Below are positions 1 to 5,117 of a stretch of 5,117 bases of DNA, one piece after another. The translations under genes and the position numbers were made by a program. Location: assembly GCA_017622255.1 (NCBI GenBank), contig JAGARL010000151.1, positions 1-5,117 of the forward strand, in the 5' to 3' direction. Under the pieces are notes generated by a model that searched no databases, was not told the origin of the DNA, and saw nothing but the letters and a program-made list of their open reading frames with translations. The DNA comes from Methanocorpusculum sp. (GTDB lineage Archaea; Halobacteriota; Methanomicrobia; Methanomicrobiales; Methanocorpusculaceae). Numbering within the stretch: the stretch's first letter is position 1; the number at the start of each line of letters is the position of its first letter.

Positions 1-1530
1 AAGATCTGCAAGGAAAATCTTCCCATTAGACCCTCTATCCTTCCCCGCGAAGAGGCTATCGCCCTTATGGAGTCGCGCGGCGAAAAATACAAGGTCGAGC
101 ATATCGGAGACCTTGCGCCCGATGCCGAAATAAGCTTCTATACTCAGGGCGAATACGTTGATATGTGTACAGGCCCTCACCTTTGCTACACCAAGGCGCT
201 TAAGGCATTCAAGATCATGGGTGTGTCCGGCGCTTACTGGAAGAATGACAGCAATAATAAAATGCTTACCCGTGTCAAGGGAACGGCGTTCAAGACTCAG
301 GCTGAGCTTGACGATTATCTCAAGCTTCTCGAGGAGGCTGAGAAGCGCGATCACCGTAAGATAGGTAAGGAGATGGGGCTCTTTATGTTCCGCGACGAGG
401 CTCCCGGCTTCCCCTTCTTCCTCCCCAAGGGTATGCTTCTTAAGAATGCTCTTATAGACTACTGGAGAGATATCCACTACCGCGATGGCTACGTTGAGGT
501 ATCCACTCCCCTTATTATGAACCGCCAGCTCTGGGAGACGAGCGGTCACTGGGATCACTATAAGGACAATATGTATACGACCGTCATCGACGATGAGGAC
601 TTCTGTATCAAGCCGATGAACTGTCCGGGAAGCGTTTTAACCTACGCAAACGAGCCGCACAGCTACAGAGAGCTTCCGATGCGCCTTGCAGAACTGGGAA
701 CTGTTCACCGCCACGAGCTGAAGGGAACCCTGCACGGTCTGTTCCGTGTCAGATCCTTCACGCAGGATGATGCCCACATCTTCATGCGCCGCGACCAGAT
801 TGCAGAGGAAATCGCCCGTGTGGTAAACCTCATTGATACCGTCTACTCCAAGTTCGGCTTCGAGTATTTCCTCGAACTTTCCACCCGTCCGGAGGACAGC
901 ATGGGTTCCGACGAGGACTGGGAGGCAGCAACCAACGGTCTCAAGAACGCTTTAGAGAGCCTGAACCTTCCGTACACGATTAACGAGGGCGACGGCGCAT
1001 TCTACGGTCCGAAGATTGATTTCCACTTACGCGACTGTCTGGGCAGAACCTGGCAGTGCGGTACTATCCAGCTCGATTTCCAGATGCCGATTAACTTCGA
1101 CTTAACCTATGTCGATGAAAACGATGAGAGACCGAGACCGATTATGATTCACCGTGTCTGCTTCGGTTCCATCGAGCGTTTCATCGGTATCTTAACCGAG
1201 CACTTCGCCGGAAGATTCCCGGTCTGGCTTGCACCGATGCAGGCAAAGGTTCTGCAGGTCTCGCAGAAGAGTGCAGAGTATGCCGAGAAGGTTTACCAGA
1301 TGTTAAAGGACGCAAAGATTCGTGTCGAGCTTGACAATAGAAATGAGAAGATTGGCTACATGATTCGTCAGGCTCAGTACACGGAGCGTGTTCCGTATAT
1401 GATTATCATCGGCGAGAAAGAGGTCGAGACCGGAACGGTTTCTGTCAGAACCCGTGACAGCAAGACCGTCTCGATGACGGCAGAAGAGTTCGTCGAAAAG
1501 ATTACCGCAGAGATTCGCGAGAGAGTATAA
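1..1530 (+). CDS. thrS: Threonyl-tRNA synthetase, bacterial type (5' truncated by window edge)
   Basis: Cytoplasmic class II synthetase that joins threonine to tRNA(Thr). The reading frame is open from base 1, with no start in view, and ends at TAA 1528-1530. The 509 visible residues compare with about 640 in full bacterial ThrRS, so the TGS domain and the start of the editing domain lie outside. Visible in order: the end of the editing domain with the C-x-G-P-H pair (Cys 166-168, His 178-180); the catalytic core with zinc ligands Cys 622-624 (MNCPG), His 775-777 (DDAHIF) and His 1150-1152 (IMIHR); motif 2 Arg 709-711 (HRHE); motif 3 Arg 1177-1179 (GSIERF); then a C-terminal anticodon-binding domain from about 1215. 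The sequence resembles Clostridia enzymes, not the archaeal ThrRS with a D-aminoacyl-deacylase-like editing domain. Codon use changes sharply near 511-613 (see findings). Function is secure; the origin of the 5' part is not. Confidence 0.96.
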   Translation, partial: KICKENLPIRPSILPREEAIALMESRGEKYKVEHIGDLAPDAEISFYTQGEYVDMCTGPHLCYTKALKAFKIMGVSGAYWKNDSNNKMLTRVKGTAFKTQAELDDYLKLLEEAEKRDHRKIGKEMGLFMFRDEAPGFPFFLPKGMLLKNALIDYWRDIHYRDGYVEVSTPLIMNRQLWETSGHWDHYKDNMYTTVIDDEDFCIKPMNCPGSVLTYANEPHSYRELPMRLAELGTVHRHELKGTLHGLFRVRSFTQDDAHIFMRRDQIAEEIARVVNLIDTVYSKFGFEYFLELSTRPEDSMGSDEDWEAATNGLKNALESLNLPYTINEGDGAFYGPKIDFHLRDCLGRTWQCGTIQLDFQMPINFDLTYVDENDERPRPIMIHRVCFGSIERFIGILTEHFAGRFPVWLAPMQAKVLQVSQKSAEYAEKVYQMLKDAKIRVELDNRNEKIGYMIRQAQYTERVPYMIIIGEKEVETGTVSVRTRDSKTVSMTAEEFVEKITAEIRERV

Positions 1531-1549
1531 GGCTCTCTCTGCTTTTTTT
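1517..1549 (+). terminator. Intrinsic-type terminator overlapping the thrS stop codon
   Basis: GCGAGAGAG (1517-1525) can pair with CTCTCTCTGC (1533-1542): seven continuous base pairs, one bulged T at 1540, then two G/C pairs. The 7-nt loop TATAAGG contains the thrS TAA. Seven T residues follow at 1543-1549. This is the form of a bacterial intrinsic terminator, and the T run alone could also stop archaeal RNA polymerase. It separates thrS from the gat operon. Confidence 0.75.
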
Positions 1550-1602
1550 GTCCCGCGCCTGCGTGACACCGGCTTCTTCATACTATCTCCCGCTCTATTT
1601 TC

Positions 1603-1620
1603 TATACTATTATAGTATAT
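1603..1620 (+). promoter_or_regulatory. Candidate TATA element inside a perfect AT-rich palindrome, upstream of gatCAB
   Basis: TATACTAT (1603-1610), one T, then ATAGTATA (1612-1619) form a perfect 8-bp inverted repeat around a single central base. It is the most AT-rich spot in the 152-nt gap between thrS and gatC. TATAGTATAT (1611-1620) is a fair archaeal TATA-box candidate; transcription would then begin about 25 nt downstream, near 1640-1648, giving a leader of roughly 35-45 nt before the gatC ATG. No clear purine-rich BRE is seen just upstream (the flank is CTCTATTTTC). The symmetry also fits a dimeric regulator site, so promoter and operator could coincide. The rest of the gap (1621-1682) holds no gene or clear RNA structure. 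Confidence 0.5.
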
Positions 1621-1682
1621 CTGTCGTCAGGTTTATCACGCGGAAGAATTAAACGTGTACACCATAACTTCACATCAGGCCT

Positions 1683-1952
1683 ATGATAACTGAAGAAGAT
1701 GTAATCCAGATTGCCGGACTGGCAGACTTAAGCGTCCCGCAGGGAGAGCTTACTGCATTCACCGGCTCATTCAACGCAATCCTCGAATACTTCGACATTT
1801 TAGATACCTTAGAGATTGAAGGCTCCTTAGAAAGAAAACTCTTCAATGTCTTCCGCGAGGACGAGGTCACCGAATCCTTATCCCAGGAGGATGCCTTAAA
1901 GAACTCCCACAACCCTGAAGAGGGATACATCCGTGCCCCGAAGGTGGTCTAA
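1683..1952 (+). CDS. gatC: Asp/Glu-tRNA amidotransferase subunit C
   Basis: Small 89-residue subunit, close to the usual 90-100, that wraps around GatA and helps hold it to GatB in the GatCAB complex. The N-terminal part matches the family pattern: ITEEDVIQIAGLADL, then a helix ending in EYFDILDTL, followed by an acidic extended tail with the conserved-type RxDEV (here REDEVTESL), a late N-P segment (SHNPEEGYI) and a final PKVV, where the family usually has a P-K/R-V ending. ATG 1683 is the most upstream possible start, because an in-frame TAA lies at 1665-1667. Its ribosome binding site is weak (only AGG at 1677-1679), in contrast to gatA and gatB, so translation of this first gene may be less efficient or use another signal. 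Leucine is TTA in six of ten cases. It is first in the operon, and its stop abuts the gatA start. Confidence 0.93.
   Translation: MITEEDVIQIAGLADLSVPQGELTAFTGSFNAILEYFDILDTLEIEGSLERKLFNVFREDEVTESLSQEDALKNSHNPEEGYIRAPKVV
1941..1948 (+). promoter_or_regulatory. Ribosome binding site of gatA, inside the gatC end
   Basis: AAGGTGGT matches the anti-Shine-Dalgarno tail of methanogen 16S rRNA (core AGGTG) and lies 4 nt before the gatA ATG at 1953. It encodes the last gatC residues, so translation of the two genes is probably coupled. Confidence 0.6.
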
Positions 1953-3233
1953 ATGGCAGACAAATACAACGCATTCTTAAGCGAAGCAGAAATTGCCGGA
2001 GAAGGTGACGGAATCTTAAAAGGAATCCGTGTCGCCGTCAAAGACAACATCTCCACCAAAGACATCGAAACCACCTGTGCATCCAAAATCCTCAAAGGCT
2101 ACATCCCGCCGTACGATGCACACGCCGTAACCCTCCTGAAACAGGCAGGAGCCGTCATCGCCGGAAAAACCAACATGGACGAATTCGGCATGGGTTCCAC
2201 CACAGAAAACAGCGCATTCGGCCCTGCCTTAAACCCGAGAGACACCACCCGTGTTACCGGAGGATCCTCTGGAGGATCTGCCGCAGCAGTTGCCGGCGGC
2301 CTTGTTCCAATGGCCCTTGGTTCTGACACCGGAGGCTCTATCAGATGCCCAGCCGCATGGTGCGGAATCGTCGGATTAAAACCATCCTACGGAAGAGTCA
2401 GCCGCTTCGGATTAATCGCCTACGCAAACTCCTTCGAACAGATCGGTCCGATGGCAAACAACGTCACCGACACCGCAAAACTCTTCAGCGTCATTGCAGG
2501 CCACGACATCCGCGACTCCACCTCTGTCAACAAACCGTACGACTTTGCCGGACTCAAAGCAGATATCGCAGGCAAAACCATCGGTATCCCGCAGGAATAC
2601 TTCGGCGAAGGTGTTGACGAAGCAGTTGCCGAGACCGTCAGAAACGCCATCGCAAAACTCGAAGAGCTTGGCGCAAAGACCGTCGACGTCTCACTTCCGT
2701 CCATGAAGTACGCACTTGCCGCATACTATGTCACCTGTACCTGTGAAGCATCCTCCAACCTCGACCGCTTCGACGGTGTCAGATACGGAGAGATTGCCCC
2801 GGACACCAACATGCCGTGGCACGACGCCTACACCAAAGTCAGAACCGCAGGATTCGGAGACGAAGTCCGCAGAAGAATCATCCTTGGAACCTTCGCACTC
2901 TCTGCCGGATACTACGGAAAGTACTACGTCAAAGCACGCTACGCAAGACAGCAGATTGCAAGAGACTTCGCCAAAGCATTAACCGAATGCGACTTACTTG
3001 CCGGTCCGACCATGCCGAACGTCGCACCGAAACTCGGCGAGTTAACCAAAGATCCCCTCCAGATGTACCAGGCAGATATCTTAACAGTACCTGCCAACAT
3101 CGCAGGCATCCCGGCAATCTCTGTCCCGTGCGGCACCGCACACAACATGCCGGTCGGCTTACAGCTCATGGGAAGAATGTACGACGAAGAAGCAGTATTA
3201 AACGCTGCACTTGCATTTGAGGAGGCATGCTGA
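1953..3233 (+). CDS. gatA: Asp/Glu-tRNA amidotransferase subunit A (amidase)
   Basis: Catalytic glutaminase subunit of GatCAB. It hydrolyses glutamine, and the ammonia passes to GatB to amidate Asp-tRNA(Asn) or Glu-tRNA(Gln). It is an amidase-signature protein with the full Ser-cisSer-Lys triad visible: Lys30 (RVAVKDNI), cis-Ser105 (GGSSGGS) and nucleophile Ser129 (SDTGGSIR), the serines 24 residues apart as in the family. KTNMDEFGMGS at 72-82 and GLKPSYGRVSRFGL from 141 are also typical. At 426 residues it is shorter than bacterial GatA (about 485), mainly from a short N-terminus, as in methanogen versions. ATG 1953 directly follows the gatC TAA and has a good ribosome binding site. The codons are host-like: CCG, GCA, AAA and frequent TTA. 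No frameshift or missing active-site residue is seen. Confidence 0.97.
   Translation: MADKYNAFLSEAEIAGEGDGILKGIRVAVKDNISTKDIETTCASKILKGYIPPYDAHAVTLLKQAGAVIAGKTNMDEFGMGSTTENSAFGPALNPRDTTRVTGGSSGGSAAAVAGGLVPMALGSDTGGSIRCPAAWCGIVGLKPSYGRVSRFGLIAYANSFEQIGPMANNVTDTAKLFSVIAGHDIRDSTSVNKPYDFAGLKADIAGKTIGIPQEYFGEGVDEAVAETVRNAIAKLEELGAKTVDVSLPSMKYALAAYYVTCTCEASSNLDRFDGVRYGEIAPDTNMPWHDAYTKVRTAGFGDEVRRRIILGTFALSAGYYGKYYVKARYARQQIARDFAKALTECDLLAGPTMPNVAPKLGELTKDPLQMYQADILTVPANIAGIPAISVPCGTAHNMPVGLQLMGRMYDEEAVLNAALAFEEAC
3219..3225 (+). promoter_or_regulatory. Strong ribosome binding site that fixes the gatB start
   Basis: GAGGAGG lies 9 nt before ATG 3235 and within the last codons of gatA. It selects ATG 3235 rather than the upstream in-frame TTG at 3211, which has no such signal and lies before this site. 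Confidence 0.75.
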
Positions 3234-3234
3234 A

Positions 3235-4665
3235 ATGGCAGAAGAATTCCAGGTAATCATCGGTCTTGAAGTCCACTGTCAGTTAAACACCAAATCCAAG
3301 TTATTCTGCGGATGTTCTGCAGACTTCAGAGCAGATGCACCAAACACCCACGTCTGCCCGGTCTGCTTAGGTCTTCCGGGAGCACTTCCGGTCTTAAACA
3401 AGAAGGCAGTCGAGTACGCATTAAAGGTCGCAAAAGCCTTAAACTGCACCATCCCCGAAGAAGGCGAGTTCTGCAGAAAGAACTACTTCTACCCGGACTT
3501 AGTAAAAGCATACCAGATTACGATGGGCGATGACCCGCTTGCAATCGGCGGATACATCGAAATCGAAGACGACGCCGGAAACCCGAAGGTTGTCAACTTA
3601 ACCAGAATCCACGTCGAAGAAGACCCGGGACGTCTCGTCCACATGGGCAACAAAGAACGCGGCTACTACACGCTTGTCGACTACAACCGTTCCGGTATCC
3701 CGTTAATCGAAATGGTTACCGAGCCGGAGATGTCCTCTCCGAAAGAGGCACGCCGTCTCTTAAACAAACTCAGAGCAACCCTCGAGTACTTAGATGTCTT
3801 CGATCCGGAAAAGGAAGGATCCTTACGTGTTGACGCAAACATCTCCATCAAAGGACACGAGCGTGTTGAGATTAAGAACATCACCTCCTACAAAGGTGTC
3901 GAGAAGGCATTAACCTTCGAAATCACCCGTCAGAAGAACCTCATCCGCCGCGGAGGACGCATCGTCCGCGAGACCCGTCACTTCCAGGAAGGAAAGGGAA
4001 CCACCACCTCTGCCCGTTCCAAGGAAACCGCAAACGACTACCGCTACTTCCCGGAGCCGGACCTGCCGGTCATCCGTGTCGCTGACTGGGTAAAAGACAT
4101 TGAACTTCCGGAACTTCCGGACGCACGCCGCGACCGCTTCATGTCCCAGTACGGCATTGCCGTAAACCATGCAAGAACCCTCACGGGTGACTTAAAGCTT
4201 GCAGAGTTCTACGAGACCATCGCCCCGGTTGGAGCTGCCCTTGCCGCATCCTGGACCGCCGACATCTTAATGGGAGAACTCAACTACCGCGACATGCATG
4301 TCTCCGAAGTTGCAGGCCACGCAGACCAGTTTGCAGAACTCATCGGCCTTGTCCGCGACAAGAAGATTACCGACAAGGCAGGTGTCGAGGTTCTCCGTGT
4401 CTGGCTTGACGCACTCCACACCGAAGCAAAGAGCGAAGCTCCGTCTGCAATCGTCGAGCGCCTCGGTCTTGCCCGTGAATCCGGTGAGAGCTTCCGCGGA
4501 ATCGTTGAGGCAATCCTCGAGAAGAACCCGCAGGCAGTTGCCGACCACAAAGCAGGAAAGAAGGGAGCCTTAAACTTCATCGTCGGTCAGGTCATGAAGG
4601 AGACCAAAGGCAAGTCCGACCCGCGTGAAATCCACGCAATGATTTCGGAAATCCTCGGAGAGTAA
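3235..4665 (+). CDS. gatB: Asp/Glu-tRNA amidotransferase subunit B
   Basis: The tRNA-binding kinase/transamidase subunit of GatCAB. It activates the side-chain carboxylate of the misacylated amino acid with ATP, then amidates it with ammonia delivered from GatA. The 476 residues are the normal length. Visible: the N-terminal family start VIIGLEVHCQL; four zinc-type cysteines at 25, 27, 41 and 44 (CGC ... CPVC); the cradle-domain signature RSGIPLIEMVTEPE at 152-165; NDYRYFPEPDLP in the middle; and a helical plus YqeY-like tail that contacts tRNA, ending with GKKGALNFIVGQVMKE from about 441. The start chosen is ATG 3235, 1 nt after the gatA TGA. A longer frame from TTG 3211 would add eight residues absent from the family. 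GatB, rather than GatD/GatE, marks the general GatCAB system. In archaea, where GatDE usually makes Gln-tRNA, this complex probably mainly makes Asn-tRNA(Asn); that is inference. Confidence 0.97.
   Translation: MAEEFQVIIGLEVHCQLNTKSKLFCGCSADFRADAPNTHVCPVCLGLPGALPVLNKKAVEYALKVAKALNCTIPEEGEFCRKNYFYPDLVKAYQITMGDDPLAIGGYIEIEDDAGNPKVVNLTRIHVEEDPGRLVHMGNKERGYYTLVDYNRSGIPLIEMVTEPEMSSPKEARRLLNKLRATLEYLDVFDPEKEGSLRVDANISIKGHERVEIKNITSYKGVEKALTFEITRQKNLIRRGGRIVRETRHFQEGKGTTTSARSKETANDYRYFPEPDLPVIRVADWVKDIELPELPDARRDRFMSQYGIAVNHARTLTGDLKLAEFYETIAPVGAALAASWTADILMGELNYRDMHVSEVAGHADQFAELIGLVRDKKITDKAGVEVLRVWLDALHTEAKSEAPSAIVERLGLARESGESFRGIVEAILEKNPQAVADHKAGKKGALNFIVGQVMKETKGKSDPREIHAMISEILGE
4657..4662 (+). 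promoter_or_regulatory. Probable ribosome binding site of topA, inside the gatB end
   Basis: GGAGAG lies 9 nt before ATG 4672 and overlaps the last gatB codons. It is moderate in strength. With no promoter-like AT-rich sequence in the 6-nt gap, it suggests that topA is read from the gat transcript. Confidence 0.5.
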
Positions 4666-4671
4666 CCCTCA

Positions 4672-5117
4672 ATGCACCTGATAATTGCCGAAAAGAACAT
4701 CGTTGCAGAACGCATCGCCGCATTCTTATCCGGTCCCGGAAAAGTTCAGGCAAAGCGTGACGGAATGGTTGTTCAGTACTTCGTCAATGACTGTGTGGTC
4801 ATGGGCCTTCGCGGACACGTGGTCGAAGTGGACTTCGTGGAAGGCTATAAAAACTGGAGAAGCGAGGAACACCCTCCGCGCTCCTTAATCACTGCCGGCA
4901 TCGAGAAGAAACCGACCGAGAAAAAACTCGTCTCCATGATGCAGCGGGAAGCCCGCAAAGCGACCAGGGTCACCATCGCGACGGACTTTGATACCGAGGG
5001 AGAACTCATTGGAAAGGAAGCCTTTGAGCTCATCCGTGCGGTAAACAAGACCGTCCCGATTTATCGTGCCCGGTTCTCGGCAATCACCAAAGAGGAAATC
5101 CTCGCCGCAATCCGTGA
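4672..5117 (+). CDS. topA: DNA topoisomerase I, type IA, archaeal form (3' truncated by window edge)
   Basis: Type IA topoisomerases cut one DNA strand through a 5'-phosphotyrosine link and relax negative supercoils. Only the first 148 residues, the TOPRIM domain, are present. The metal-binding pattern is complete: Glu7 in LIIAEKN, and D105-x-D107-x-E109-G-E111 in TDFDTEGELIG. The F-D-T-E-G-E-L-I-G wording and the short N-terminus (MHLIIAEKNIVAERIA) fit archaeal topoisomerase I rather than bacterial TopA, which has D-P-D-R-E-G-E. RARFSAITKEEILAAI at 132-147 matches the segment that ends the TOPRIM region in the family. The catalytic tyrosine lies beyond the window. A topoisomerase III-like name is also possible for such proteins. 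CGG, AGG and GTG codons appear here more than in the gat genes, with only two TTA. The gene lies 6 nt after gatB and is probably co-transcribed. Confidence 0.9.
   Translation, partial: MHLIIAEKNIVAERIAAFLSGPGKVQAKRDGMVVQYFVNDCVVMGLRGHVVEVDFVEGYKNWRSEEHPPRSLITAGIEKKPTEKKLVSMMQREARKATRVTIATDFDTEGELIGKEAFELIRAVNKTVPIYRARFSAITKEEILAAIR

Noticed and set aside
1303..1581. Minus-strand open frame across the thrS end and terminator
   Set aside because: Its codons are the antisense of conserved thrS sequence and it shows no domain pattern. The other minus-strand frames inside gatA, gatB and topA are likewise shadows.
1655..1662. Perfect 8-bp palindrome GTGTACAC in the gatC leader
   Set aside because: Too short to distinguish from chance, and it has no partner copy or obvious link to a known site.
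2261..2280. Repeated GGAGGATC in gatA
   Set aside because: It encodes the conserved GGSSGGS amidase motif, so the repeat follows from the protein sequence.
2816..3220. 134-codon open frame on the plus strand inside gatA
   Set aside because: Arg/Ser/Thr-rich shadow frame within a well-supported gene. It has no family resemblance and no ribosome binding site.
3211..3234. Upstream TTG start that would extend gatB by eight residues
   Set aside because: It lies before the strong GAGGAGG site, adds residues not seen in GatB proteins, and overlaps gatA. ATG 3235 fits the family start and the ribosome binding site.
4101..4120. Tandem GAACTTCCG in gatB
   Set aside because: It encodes ELPELPD in a normal part of GatB. 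Two copies only, with no sign of a regulatory repeat.
1..5117. A new defence, mobile or CRISPR-type system
   Set aside because: All coding space is taken by recognised housekeeping genes. No spaced repeats, transposase, integrase, terminal inverted repeats or unexplained genes were seen.

Overview
The window is 5.1 kb, all coding on the plus strand. It reads as a fragment of a methanogenic euryarchaeote, probably Methanomicrobiales and perhaps Methanocorpusculum-like. The taxon is inferred from the style of the GatA/GatB proteins, the archaeal form of the downstream type IA topoisomerase (TOPRIM motif DFDTEGELIG) and archaeal-style strong purine-rich ribosome binding sites. No search was run.

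Layout: (1) 1-1530 is the 3' part of thrS, a threonyl-tRNA synthetase of bacterial, Clostridia-like type, open at the left edge. (2) 1531-1682 is the only intergenic gap. It holds an intrinsic-type terminator whose hairpin contains the thrS stop codon, then an AT-rich perfect palindrome that is the best promoter/operator candidate for the next operon. (3) 1683-4665 is gatC-gatA-gatB, encoding the three subunits of the Asp/Glu-tRNA(Asn/Gln) amidotransferase, with spacings of 0 and 1 nt. (4) From 4672 to the right edge is the N-terminal part of topA, 6 nt after gatB and probably in the same transcript.

The genes form a translation-oriented cluster: one charges tRNA(Thr), three amidate mischarged Asp-tRNA(Asn) and/or Glu-tRNA(Gln), and a topoisomerase follows. 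The gat genes look intact, with visible catalytic and metal-binding residues and no frameshift.

The one striking observation is inside thrS. Synonymous codon choice changes abruptly between about 511 and 613, while the protein stays a continuous, normal ThrRS. Upstream, proline is always CCC/CCT and leucine always CTT/CTC. Downstream, proline is always CCG and leucine is often TTA or CTG, as in the gat genes. This points to a mosaic gene from recombination, or to an assembly join at a conserved stretch. I see no CRISPR array, mobile element, tRNA/rRNA gene or new defence-type system.
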